From an uncultured Bacteroides sp. (GTDB lineage Bacteria; Bacteroidota; Bacteroidia; Bacteroidales; Bacteroidaceae), in contig CASENS010000027.1 of the NCBI GenBank assembly GCA_949289345.1, positions 1 to 51,365 on the forward strand: a stretch of DNA of 51,365 bases, written 5' to 3'. Positions 7,483 through 15,692 of the stretch are shown here, in pieces. The position numbers and the translations under genes were made by a program. Within the stretch, counting starts at the first letter, position 1, and every line of letters begins with the position of its first letter. Under the pieces are notes generated by a model. The model was not told the origin of the DNA. It searched no databases and saw only the letters and a program-made list of their open reading frames with translations.

Positions 7483-7983
7483 ATGAACAAAATGTTTGAA
7501 AAGGCAATCAAGGCATTCCTTGATGACAAGGCCGAAAAGGACGAGGCCTTTGCCAAGAAATACAAGTCCGAGAAAAAGAACATCGCAGACTGCTGCAAGT
7601 TCATCATTGCAGAGGTCAAGAAGTCCTGCAAGGGCAATGAAGCTGCCTGCACTGATGAATATGTCTACGGGCTGGCGATGCACTACTACGACGAGGAGGA
7701 CATAAAGGTTCCGGACAACGCCCCGGCCTGCAGGGTTGTCGTTCCGGGCGATGTGCAACTCACGGAGGAGGACATAAAGGAGGCCAAGGCGGAAGCCATA
7801 AGGAAGCTCAAGGAGCAGGAGGTGCAGGAGCAGATGAGAAAGGAACGGCAGAGACAGGAGACAGCAGAAAAGAAAGCCGAGGCCGAACGCAAGAGACAGG
7901 AGGCAAGGCTGGAGAAGCAGCGCAAGGCTTACGAGGATGCACCTATGCTGTTCAACTTTGACGATGAGGAGGGGCAGTTATGA
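7483..7983 (+). CDS. PcfK-like protein
   Basis: 166 aa. The N-terminal half (FEKAIKAFLDDKAEKDEAFAKKY, then DCCKFIIAEVKK and YGLAMHYYDEEDI) matches the PcfK-like family, first named on conjugative plasmids and common in Bacteroidales mobile elements. The C-terminal half is a long charged coiled coil (KEQEVQEQMRKERQRQETAEKKAEAERKRQE) with a short acidic end. Its stop overlaps the next start as ATGA. The PcfK-PcfJ pair keeps its usual order. The biochemical role is unknown; the location suggests replication or early DNA metabolism. Confidence 0.8.
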   Translation: MNKMFEKAIKAFLDDKAEKDEAFAKKYKSEKKNIADCCKFIIAEVKKSCKGNEAACTDEYVYGLAMHYYDEEDIKVPDNAPACRVVVPGDVQLTEEDIKEAKAEAIRKLKEQEVQEQMRKERQRQETAEKKAEAERKRQEARLEKQRKAYEDAPMLFNFDDEEGQL

Positions 7984-9338
7984 AGCCGAGGAGCGGAATT
8001 GAACGGATGTTCATCGGATATGCAGAGGAACTGCCGCCTCCAAGGAAAGCTGTCGCCAAATGGGCGTACAGGCATTGCTTCAAGCCTGTCGCCCTGTGGT
8101 GGAAGCACAGGGGCAAGAACAATCAGGAGATATGGTGCCAGTGCTGCGGACACAGGGAGCCGTGCGACGGGTGGCTCGTGATGTCATCGGAAGTTTGGAT
8201 ATGCCCGGAGTGCGGAGCGAAGTGCGAGGTCAAGAATTACAAGGACGGAGCGATAGAGAAGAACACAGGTAGCCTTGTCTCCACCGTGGAGGTATTCAAG
8301 GGGGTGCAGGTCATCAGAACATTCGAGGTATCGAGGTCAAATTACAACGACGGAGGGAAGACGCACTATGGCATTACGGAGTTGTTCCAGATCTGGTTGC
8401 TTGAGAACGGACGGGAGATTATTACCACCAGAGGCTACGACAGAAACTACAACTATTTCCGCTGGCATTATGGTGCCGGGTATTCCATAGGGAGGAACAA
8501 CGGAGGAGCCGGAGGGTATTATGTCTTTGAGGATACATACAATGTCAATGACAATTTCATTTATCCGAGGATGCACATATCCCCGTTTTTCAGGGGGAGA
8601 TCTATAGACAATGATATGATCAGATGGCTCATCAGAAAAAAGGTCAACATCCCGGATGCGTTCTGTTCTATGGCCAAGGATGCGAGATTAGAGACCCTTT
8701 TCAAGACGGGATACCGGAAACTGTTCATCCGTTTCGCCAGGAAGGGCTCTGACCTCGACAGATACTGGAAATCCATCAATATATGCCACCGTCACGGGTA
8801 CGCTATAGATGATGCGATACTGTGGTGCGACCACATCGACATGCTTGTGGAGCTCGGAATGGATATCCACAATCCGAAGTACATCTGTCCGGAAAATCTG
8901 AGGGGACAGCACGGTATGTTGTCCAAGAGGCTGACGAAGAAGCGGGAAAAGGAGAAGCTGGAGAGGGACATCGCCAACGCCGCCGCTGCGGAGGGCGAAT
9001 ACAGGAAGATGAGGGAGAAGTTCTTTGGTCTTCTCTTCCGTGGAGAGCACATCACGATAGTTCCCATCAGGTCTGTCAAGGAAATGGCGGTCGAGGGACG
9101 TGAGCTGCACCACTGCGTGTTCTCGATGAAGTATTACGAGAAGAAGGACAGCCTACTGCTGTCTGCAAGGAGCAACGACACGCACAAGCCTGTGGAGACG
9201 ATAGAACTGGACCTGAAGTCTTTCCGAATATTGCAGAGCCGGGGACACTGCAATCAGGACAGCCCTTTCCACAACGAGATACTGTCTCTGATGGAGTGCA
9301 ATATGCAGGAAGTTAAAAAATTATGTGTAAACGGGTAA
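7980..9338 (+). CDS. PcfJ-like protein
   Basis: 452 aa. N-terminal Cys pairs (WCQCCGH and CPECGAKC, about residues 48-82) look like a zinc ribbon. The C-terminus (EGRELHHCVFSMKYYEKKDSLLLSAR, then IELDLKSFRILQSRGHCNQ, about 365-430) is the conserved PcfJ core. Translation is coupled to pcfK by a 4-bp overlap. A coiled coil (SKRLTKKREKEKLERDIANAAAAEGEYRKMRE) precedes the core. The family is widespread on plasmids, conjugative elements and phages of Bacteroidetes and Firmicutes, without a settled function. Confidence 0.85.
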   Translation: MKPRSGIERMFIGYAEELPPPRKAVAKWAYRHCFKPVALWWKHRGKNNQEIWCQCCGHREPCDGWLVMSSEVWICPECGAKCEVKNYKDGAIEKNTGSLVSTVEVFKGVQVIRTFEVSRSNYNDGGKTHYGITELFQIWLLENGREIITTRGYDRNYNYFRWHYGAGYSIGRNNGGAGGYYVFEDTYNVNDNFIYPRMHISPFFRGRSIDNDMIRWLIRKKVNIPDAFCSMAKDARLETLFKTGYRKLFIRFARKGSDLDRYWKSINICHRHGYAIDDAILWCDHIDMLVELGMDIHNPKYICPENLRGQHGMLSKRLTKKREKEKLERDIANAAAAEGEYRKMREKFFGLLFRGEHITIVPIRSVKEMAVEGRELHHCVFSMKYYEKKDSLLLSARSNDTHKPVETIELDLKSFRILQSRGHCNQDSPFHNEILSLMECNMQEVKKLCVNG

Positions 9339-9342
9339 TGAT

Positions 9343-9768
9343 ATGAAGACAAGGGAATTTGATGTGGAGGGGCTGCTTGTTAATATGGCATATACGGCGG
9401 CATTTGCCTCAGAGAGACTGATACTCGTGCTTGAGAAATATCTCAATGCCAAAGGAGAGCGGCTCCGACACGACAAGAAGTACAACTTCGGGATGCTGAA
9501 GAAGTCACTGCAGGCGGCGAAAAGGTATTACGATATGGCTTTTGACAACGACCTCATCAGGGCGGTCAGCGACTCCGGAGAGATTACAGACTATGACAGG
9601 GCACACGAGGATGCCAACGAGATAGCAAGACTGCTCCTTCTGTATGCCGACAAGTGCGGCTACAACCAGAAGAACTATGAAGAGCTTTTCAAGACCCTGC
9701 GGGCTATGCCTGACGGACTTGGAAAGATTACGGAAGATGTTTTGAAAAATTTTTACATGAAGAAATGA
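9343..9768 (+). CDS. Conserved-looking protein of unknown function
   Basis: 141 aa, 4 bp after the PcfJ-like gene. It is mostly helical, with a basic centre (KYNFGMLKKSLQAAKRYYD) and an acidic stretch (DYDRAHEDANEIARLLLLYADKCGY). No domain is recognised. The stop overlaps the start of the next 37-aa gene (ATGA), showing tight operon packing. I cannot assign a role. Confidence 0.65.
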   Translation: MKTREFDVEGLLVNMAYTAAFASERLILVLEKYLNAKGERLRHDKKYNFGMLKKSLQAAKRYYDMAFDNDLIRAVSDSGEITDYDRAHEDANEIARLLLLYADKCGYNQKNYEELFKTLRAMPDGLGKITEDVLKNFYMKK

Positions 9769-9878
9769 CTATAAAGACAGATTGGGAAAAAACGGCCGAG
9801 GGAACAGTCAAGGAAATACGAGAATGTTGCATGGCATCAGCGAACACCAATGTTCCGAACAAACTTATCAAATCATAA
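9765..9878 (+). CDS. Very small protein, 37 aa
   Basis: Reads MTIKTDWEKTAEGTVKEIRE, CCMASANTNVPNKLIKS, ending in TAA at 9876-9878. It begins in an ATGA overlap with the upstream stop, the same coupling used by several neighbours, and it fills the gap up to the next gene. There is a CC pair in the middle and no recognised family. It could instead be a leader peptide for the 9904 gene. Confidence 0.5.
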   Translation: MTIKTDWEKTAEGTVKEIRECCMASANTNVPNKLIKS

Positions 9879-9903
9879 ATCAAACCGTAAAAACAATAAG
9901 AAA

Positions 9904-10263
9904 ATGGCAAACTACACTATCAAGGCGAACCTGCTCAAACTCAAAGGAGCGTTCGTCAAAGACCTGAAAGGCAAGACAGGAACCGTCAAACGCTGTCTCA
10001 TTATCCCTATTGAGGATAGCGGGATGATTCTCGGCGAGAAAGGGTGCTATCTGAACATGGCTGCGATAGAGATGAAAGAAGCCCGGTACGATGATACCCA
10101 CTGCATCAAGGTATCATTACCTAAAGAGCAGAGAGAAGCAATGAGCGAAGACGAGAGGAACAGCATCCCGATCCTCGGCGGCATGCATGAAATCAAGGCA
10201 AGACCAAAGCCGGTTGACATTTCTTCCGGGGCTCTGGATGATGACGAAGATCTTCCGTTCTGA
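9904..10263 (+). CDS. Small replication-associated protein with SSB-like acidic C-terminal tip
   Basis: 119 aa. The body (KANLLKLKGAFVKDLKGKTGTVKRCLIIPIED...GCYLNMAAIEMKE) is beta-rich and could be an OB-type fold, but I cannot name a family. The end, SSGALDDDEDLPF, matches the acidic tip by which SSB proteins recruit replication partners (Asp-rich, Pro-Phe end). Nine residues of it (ALDDDEDLP) are identical to the tail of the primase-helicase. The start at 9904 (AAAATGGCAAAC) is chosen because upstream in-frame codons overlap the small gene and look non-coding. It is possibly a phage single-strand binding protein. Confidence 0.65.
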   Translation: MANYTIKANLLKLKGAFVKDLKGKTGTVKRCLIIPIEDSGMILGEKGCYLNMAAIEMKEARYDDTHCIKVSLPKEQREAMSEDERNSIPILGGMHEIKARPKPVDISSGALDDDEDLPF

Positions 10264-10288
10264 CATGGCGAACATATCACAGACAATC

Positions 10289-10307
10289 CGGGGTAAATCC
10301 CCGTTTT
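10289..10307 (+). terminator. Intrinsic terminator-like hairpin
   Basis: CGGGG-TAAAT-CCCCG followed by TTTT, 26 bp after the SSB-tail gene. The T run is short, so termination may be partial. A second hairpin (TTGGG...CCCAA, near 10313-10333) follows before the nuclease gene. Confidence 0.55.
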
Positions 10308-10350
10308 GTCGTCTTGGGCGTATTCGGTCCCAAATTCAAACTTTTATTTT

Positions 10351-10752
10351 ATGGACAAGCGAACTATCACACGGGCAAAGAAAACCCGAAATACGGCGAA
10401 TAAGCCACAAATAAGAGATGTTTTTACCGTCATCTGCCGGACAGACCTGCAGGTGGAGTGTGTCAAGGAGTACAGGTTCCACCCTACGCGGAAATGGCGG
10501 TTCGACTACGCGATACCGGATCACAAAATTGCTCTGGAGGTCGAGGGCGGTGTATGGACGCAGGGGCGGCATACTTCCCCGAAAGGCTTTCTCAATGACA
10601 TCGAGAAATACAACACGGCCACTCTCATGGGCTGGAGAGTTTTCAGGACAACGCCTGACGGCCTGTACAAACTTGCGACAATCAATCTCATAAAATGTGC
10701 TATCTCCGGGGAGTACCGCGCAGAAAACCACTCTTTTTTGTCTAAAATATGA
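10351..10752 (+). CDS. Putative PD-(D/E)XK endonuclease (Vsr/DUF559-like)
   Basis: 133 aa. The core HPTRKWRFDYAIPDHKIALEVEGGVW (about residues 48-73) has the Asp...Glu-x-Glu spacing of small PD-(D/E)XK nucleases, and LMGWRVFRTTPDGLY follows as the usual strand after the active site. Such phage enzymes can act as Holliday-junction resolvases or nicking enzymes in recombination. The start is taken at the ATG at 10351 because upstream in-frame sequence crosses the hairpins. The stop overlaps the operator at 10751. Confidence 0.72.
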   Translation: MDKRTITRAKKTRNTANKPQIRDVFTVICRTDLQVECVKEYRFHPTRKWRFDYAIPDHKIALEVEGGVWTQGRHTSPKGFLNDIEKYNTATLMGWRVFRTTPDGLYKLATINLIKCAISGEYRAENHSFLSKI

Positions 10753-10781
10753 TTATAATGTAATCATTTTGGCTACTTTTG
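10751..10781 (+). promoter_or_regulatory. Operator palindrome plus promoter of the metK/packaging operon
   Basis: GATTATAATGTAATC (10751-10765, one mismatch from a perfect palindrome) precedes TACTTTTG (10774-10781), a TAnnTTTG box. The expected start of transcription gives a leader of about 20 nt before metK. It is the same operator type as at 2889. Confidence 0.75.
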
Positions 10782-10809
10782 TCACATTAACACACAAACA
10801 GATAATGTC

Positions 10810-11856
10810 ATGATAAAATTTTCAGAGTATGTGTCGCCCGGACACCCTGATAAGGTGGCGGACTACATATCGCAGTACCTCCTCGACCGGTACATAGAAC
10901 GCGACCCGTTGACAAAGTATGCGGTCGAAGTCCAGATTAAAGGCTACCATGTGACGCTCGGCGGCGAAGTGTCGAGCCGGCACAGATTTTCCGCTCAGGA
11001 GATTGCACAGTTCGTCAGGGAAGCGGTAAGTGAAATCGGATACACAAGGGATTATCAGCAGATATGGGGAGCGGAGAACACCATTTGCGGCGATATGCTC
11101 AATGTATCGGTCTATATCAGCCATCAGTCCCCGGACATCGCACAAGGGCTTGACGGCTGGGGTGACCAGGGCATCTTCTTCGGCTATTACGCATACAAGA
11201 AACAGGTCTTACCGATAAACACATTCGGTCTGTCACTTGAACACGCCCTCGCAAAGCGGCTTTGCCACGGGCTGTTCGTAAGCGGTCTCGGCGGGCTTGA
11301 CATCAAGACACAGGTCGTGACGGAGGATGACAAGGTCGTCAAGGTCATAGCGGCAATCCCACTGCTTGATGACGAGGGGCTTGTCAAGGTGGAGAACCTT
11401 ATCAGGTCATACAGGTCGTTCAGCGGCTGCGAGGTTATCGTGAACGGGACAGGTCGGTATGTGCAGCACAGCAGCGTAGCGGACTGCGGGACCACCGGAC
11501 GCAAACTGGCCGTTGATTTCTACGGTGGGGCATGCCGCATCGGAGGCGGCTCACCATGGACGAAAGACGGAAGCAAGGCAGACCTTGCACTGAACCTGTA
11601 CGCCCGTGAATTGGCCACACAATACGCCCGGCACTATGAATGCGATGTGTTTACCTCCATAGCCTGCTGCATCGGCAAGCGGGAAGTCGAAATATCGGTG
11701 TGTGATGCTGCTGACAACATCCTATGGGAGGGCATGGAGAAAACCAACCCTGCGGAACTCCGCCGACACTACAACCTTGACAAGCCTATCTACGCCTCGA
11801 TGTGCCGGTGGGGGCTGTTCGGGGAATTTCAACAGGATAAACCTTGGGAATTATGA
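10810..11856 (+). CDS. metK: S-adenosylmethionine synthetase
   Basis: 348 aa; converts methionine and ATP to S-adenosylmethionine. Family motifs are intact: SPGHPDKVADYIS (about residues 9-21), GWGDQGIFFGY in place of the cellular GAGDQG-FGY, DCGTTGRKLAVDFYGG, and GGGSPWTKDGSKAD corresponding to the phosphate-binding GGGAFSGKD loop. It is about 35 aa shorter than the E. coli enzyme. Its stop overlaps the start of a methyltransferase gene as ATGA, so it probably supplies that enzyme with its methyl donor. It has its own promoter with the shared operator. Confidence 0.93.
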   Translation: MIKFSEYVSPGHPDKVADYISQYLLDRYIERDPLTKYAVEVQIKGYHVTLGGEVSSRHRFSAQEIAQFVREAVSEIGYTRDYQQIWGAENTICGDMLNVSVYISHQSPDIAQGLDGWGDQGIFFGYYAYKKQVLPINTFGLSLEHALAKRLCHGLFVSGLGGLDIKTQVVTEDDKVVKVIAAIPLLDDEGLVKVENLIRSYRSFSGCEVIVNGTGRYVQHSSVADCGTTGRKLAVDFYGGACRIGGGSPWTKDGSKADLALNLYARELATQYARHYECDVFTSIACCIGKREVEISVCDAADNILWEGMEKTNPAELRRHYNLDKPIYASMCRWGLFGEFQQDKPWEL

Positions 11857-13415
11857 AAACAGAAACCGTAAAACTGTCGCAGATCGCGCTGAACTCTGCG
11901 AACCCCCGGACAATAAACAAAGACAAGTTCGAGAAGCTCGTCAACTCAATTCTCGCCTTGCCAAAAATGCTTGACCTCCGGCCTATCGTCGTGGATAACA
12001 CCATGGTCGCGCTCGGCGGCAATATGAGATACCGGGCCTTGTCCGCTATTGCGGAAATGTCTGATGAGGAACTGAAAGAAAGGCTTTCCGGTATCCGGGA
12101 CTTCCAGAAGAAAACACAGGCGGAACAGGATAACCTCGTCGAGTATTGGCTGCGGTGGAAAGACAAGCCGACCGTGCCGGTCATCAAGGCCTCCGAGCTG
12201 ACGGACGCCGAACAGAGGGAGTTCATCATCAAGGATAATGTCGGCTTCGGAGAATGGGACATGGATATCCTCGCCAACGACTGGGACAGCGACGACCTCG
12301 TGGACTGGGGTGTGGATGTATGGCAGATGAACACAGCAGGAGACGCCGCCGAGGATGAGGGCGGTATCGGTGGCGGCGGAGACCGCAATCCGTCACTGAA
12401 CGACAGGTTTGTCGTGCCTCCGTTCTCAATCCTCGACACCCGGAAAGGCTACTGGCAGAGACGGAAGAAGATGTGGCGTGGGCTAATCGGAGACATGGGA
12501 GAGACACGCAAGGACACGCTCATCCAGTCTCCGGAGGTCAAGTACAAAGACCTGTATCAGAAGACCCGTCAACACAGGGAGGAACTCGGACTGTCGTTCA
12601 GGGAGTACCTCGAAAAGTATGTCCCGGACGAGGTAAAGGAGCGCGAGGCGAAAAAGGTGCTATCGCAGGGAGTATCGCTGTTCGACCCCGTGCTGTCGGA
12701 GATATGCTGCAAGTGGTTCACTCCGGGCGACGGATCGTCCATATTTGACTGTTTCGCGGGTGACACCCAAAAGGGCCTTGTCTTCGGCATGTGCGGTCAC
12801 AGTTTCACGGGGATAGAACTGCGGCAGGAGCAGGTCGATATAAACAATGGCATCATACAGGGACGAAACCTGCCGATACGGTACATCTGCGATGACGGTC
12901 AGAATGTCGCCAAGCACTTTGAACCGGAAAGTCAGGACATGCTGTTCAGCTGCCCGCCGTACTATGATCTGGAAATCTACAGCAGCGCCCCCAATGACGC
13001 ATCCAACCAAGGCAGCTATGAGGGATTTATCGCCATACTGCGGAATGCCTTTTCAAAAGCGATAACATGCCTGAAAGAAAACCGCTTTGCCGTTATCGTT
13101 GTGGGCGATGTCCGCAACAAAAAGACAGGAGGATATTACAACTTTGTCGATGATGTCAAAAGGATATTCTGCGACAACGGCCTGCTCCTGTATAACGAGC
13201 TTATCCTTGTCGAAACAGGCGCAAGCACGGCCCTGCGTGCTTCCCGGTATATGGACAGCAGGAAAGTCGCCAAGATGCACCAGAATATCCTTGTTTTCTA
13301 CAAGGGCAAGGCAAAAGACATCCCCAAGCATTTCAAGAAGATAGAATTCACGGAAGACGAGCTGTCGGCCTTTGACAGCGAAATAAACATAACGGAGGAA
13401 AACACAGATGAGTAA
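11853..13415 (+). CDS. ParB-like nuclease domain fused to a DNA methyltransferase
   Basis: 520 aa. The N-terminus is a ParB/Srx-like domain (LSQIALNSANPRTI, then PIVVDNTMVALGGNMRYRAL, about residues 8-66). The C-terminal half is an amino-methyltransferase with the AdoMet motif IFDCFAGDTQKG (about 290-301) and catalytic SCPPYYD (366-372). A Ser at the first position of the PPY motif is commonest in N4-cytosine methylases, but N6-adenine cannot be excluded. Such fusions modify phage DNA against host restriction. Translation is coupled to metK by a 4-bp overlap and it shares 8 bp with the terminase small subunit gene. Confidence 0.9.
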   Translation: MKTETVKLSQIALNSANPRTINKDKFEKLVNSILALPKMLDLRPIVVDNTMVALGGNMRYRALSAIAEMSDEELKERLSGIRDFQKKTQAEQDNLVEYWLRWKDKPTVPVIKASELTDAEQREFIIKDNVGFGEWDMDILANDWDSDDLVDWGVDVWQMNTAGDAAEDEGGIGGGGDRNPSLNDRFVVPPFSILDTRKGYWQRRKKMWRGLIGDMGETRKDTLIQSPEVKYKDLYQKTRQHREELGLSFREYLEKYVPDEVKEREAKKVLSQGVSLFDPVLSEICCKWFTPGDGSSIFDCFAGDTQKGLVFGMCGHSFTGIELRQEQVDINNGIIQGRNLPIRYICDDGQNVAKHFEPESQDMLFSCPPYYDLEIYSSAPNDASNQGSYEGFIAILRNAFSKAITCLKENRFAVIVVGDVRNKKTGGYYNFVDDVKRIFCDNGLLLYNELILVETGASTALRASRYMDSRKVAKMHQNILVFYKGKAKDIPKHFKKIEFTEDELSAFDSEINITEENTDE

Positions 13416-13983
13416 ACCGCAGGACATCAGACAGAGGCAAAAGAAACTCGCCCGGCTTGAAATCGTGGCGACGCTCTATAAGCGCGGCTACAGCATCCGG
13501 AAAATACAGTCGGAGGTAATGGCGCGGCTCGACCTGAAGACCTATTCCGTCGCGACCGTACACAGCGATATCAAGAGTCTGCTCGAAGAATGGCGGGAGA
13601 ACCGCATTGAGGATATGGACGCGGCCTTGCAGCTTGAACTGGAGCGTATCGACGACACTGTCCGGGAGCTGTGGGAGCAGTGGGAGAAGTCAAAAACGGA
13701 CTATACGAAGACCGCCCGGAAGCAGAAAGGGTCTCCTACTCGCGATGAGCAGACCGGACAGACCTCCATACGCACCTACCAGACAGAGCGGACTGATACG
13801 GAGGTCATCCGTCTCGGAGACCCGTCCTACATATCCGAAATCCGCATGCAGCTCGCGGAGCGGCGCAAACTGCTCGGCCTGTATGCCCCGGAGAAAAAAG
13901 ACATACAGGGCGGAATGTCGTTCGCCTCGTTCCTTATCGAAAGCGGTATGCTGGATGAAGCGGAACAGGCGGACGGTAAATAA
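13408..13983 (+). CDS. Terminase small subunit (putative)
   Basis: 191 aa. The N-terminus has an HTH (EIVATLYKRGYSIRKIQSEVMARLDLKTYSVATVHSDIKSLLEEW, about residues 17-61), then a helical dimerisation region. It ends with LAERRKLLGLYAPEKKDIQGG, a phrase typical of terminase small subunits. Role: recognises the packaging site and delivers DNA to the large subunit. It overlaps the methyltransferase end by 8 bp. A 106-bp gap with a CCCGAATGC hairpin motif separates it from the large subunit. Confidence 0.8.
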   Translation: MSKPQDIRQRQKKLARLEIVATLYKRGYSIRKIQSEVMARLDLKTYSVATVHSDIKSLLEEWRENRIEDMDAALQLELERIDDTVRELWEQWEKSKTDYTKTARKQKGSPTRDEQTGQTSIRTYQTERTDTEVIRLGDPSYISEIRMQLAERRKLLGLYAPEKKDIQGGMSFASFLIESGMLDEAEQADGK

Positions 13984-14089
13984 GGCCGTTTTCAGCCCGA
14001 ATGCGACACTTTATCGGGAAAGACGGACAAGTTATAGGATTTGACAAGAAACGACGGCAAAAACAAAGCAAACAGGCAAGAATCGGATA

Positions 14090-15667
14090 ATGGCGAACCG
14101 GAACGACATCATAAGGCGTAAGGGCATAGGGATGATTGACTCTTGGCGTGCAGACTGGAACAAGTTCGTACGCGAGGCGTTCGGCGTGTACCTTGACCCG
14201 GACCAGCAGGCAATCCTGTCAAGCGTGCAGCATAACAGGCGCACCTCCGTGTCATCCGGAACAGCACGAGGAAAGGATTTCGTTGCCGCCTGTGCCGCGA
14301 TGTCATTCCTTTACCTGACACCACGCTGGAAGCGTAACGCCAACGGAGAAGTGGAGCTCGCAGAGAACACGAAAGTCGCCCTGACCGGGCCTACAGACAG
14401 GCAGGTAAAGAACATCATGATGCCGGAAATCAGCCGCCTGTATAACCGGGCGAAAGCGAGGGGTATACTGTTGCCGGGCCGCCTGACGACGGCGGACATC
14501 AGGACGGATTGGGCCGAGTGGTTCCTGACAGGCTTCAAGGCGGACGAACACAACCATGAGGCATGGTCCGGTTTCCACGCCGTACACACGATGTTCGTCG
14601 CTACGGAAGCCACGGGTATAGGCGACGACACTTTTGCGGCGATAGAGGGAAACCTGCAGGGCGACAGCCGTATAATGATTGTCTTCAACCCCAATAAGAC
14701 TGTGGGATATGCGGCGAAAAGCCAGAAAGGTAACCGCTGGGCGCGGTTCTGCCTGAACAGCCTTACGGCTCCGAATGTCGTCGAGAAGCGGATAGTCATA
14801 CCTGGGCAGGTCGATTATGAATGGATCATCGACAAGATTGAAAACTGGTGTACGCCTATTGACAAAAGCGAGGTGCTCGTTGAAATGGACGACTTTGAGT
14901 TTGAGGGGCGTTGGTACAGGCCGGAAGATTATTTCCGAAAGAAAGTCCTCGGCAAATTCCCCAAGGTGTCGGATGATGTCCTCATTCCGCAGCAGTGGCT
15001 TGATATGGCCCATGAGCGCTGGATACAGGCGAACGGGCGTGAGCCGATAGGCAACGACGCGCGGATACTCGGAGTGGATGTGGCCGGCATGGGACGCGAC
15101 AACACCTGCTTCTGCGAGCGCAAGGGCGCATGGGTCGCTCCGTTCCAGATACACAACAGCGGAGGCTCGGCAGACCACATGGCGATAGCCGGGAAGATAG
15201 CGGCTTACAGGCGCAGGCAGATTGAGGCGTATGTCAGCATCGACACCATTGGCGAGGGTGCGGGGGTTTACAGTCGCTGCATTGAGCTTGACAAAGAGCA
15301 GTACATCATCAGCTGCAAGTACAGCGAGGCTGCGAAAACCCGGAGCGGCAAAGACATGACGGACATCACGGGGCAATGCAAGTTCCTGAACATGCGGGCA
15401 TACCTCTTTTGGGCTGTGCGTGACTGGCTGAATCCGAGGAACAATACCGGGGCGATGCTCCCTCCGGACGCACAGTTCGACGAAGAGGCCACATCGATAT
15501 GCTTCGGATACAAATCCACAGGAAGCATATTCATCGAACCGAAAGAGGATATCAAGAACCGCCTCGGACGAAGCCCGGACAGGTTCGACGCCCTCGCCAA
15601 TACATTCTATCCGATACGGAACAGACAACCGATAGACCTTGACAGGCTGTCGAGAATAATGCAATAA
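14090..15667 (+). CDS. Terminase large subunit
   Basis: 525 aa. The packaging motor ATPase and nuclease. Walker A-like SSGTARGKDF (about residues 54-63), Walker B-like TMFVATEATGIGD (about 166-178) with the catalytic Glu, and an RNase H-like nuclease domain beginning at ARILGVDVAGMGRDN (about 324-338), with a later Asp in SPDRFDALANTF. The length is normal. It lies between the small subunit and the portal as expected. The long open frame antisense to it is a shadow. Confidence 0.95.
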   Translation: MANRNDIIRRKGIGMIDSWRADWNKFVREAFGVYLDPDQQAILSSVQHNRRTSVSSGTARGKDFVAACAAMSFLYLTPRWKRNANGEVELAENTKVALTGPTDRQVKNIMMPEISRLYNRAKARGILLPGRLTTADIRTDWAEWFLTGFKADEHNHEAWSGFHAVHTMFVATEATGIGDDTFAAIEGNLQGDSRIMIVFNPNKTVGYAAKSQKGNRWARFCLNSLTAPNVVEKRIVIPGQVDYEWIIDKIENWCTPIDKSEVLVEMDDFEFEGRWYRPEDYFRKKVLGKFPKVSDDVLIPQQWLDMAHERWIQANGREPIGNDARILGVDVAGMGRDNTCFCERKGAWVAPFQIHNSGGSADHMAIAGKIAAYRRRQIEAYVSIDTIGEGAGVYSRCIELDKEQYIISCKYSEAAKTRSGKDMTDITGQCKFLNMRAYLFWAVRDWLNPRNNTGAMLPPDAQFDEEATSICFGYKSTGSIFIEPKEDIKNRLGRSPDRFDALANTFYPIRNRQPIDLDRLSRIMQ

Positions 15668-15692
15668 TGGAAATCATAAAAAGAAAACGACT

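Noticed and set aside
14303-15664. Long open frame antisense to the terminase large subunit
   Set aside because: A shadow caused by GC-rich third positions; the sense frame has clear terminase motifs.
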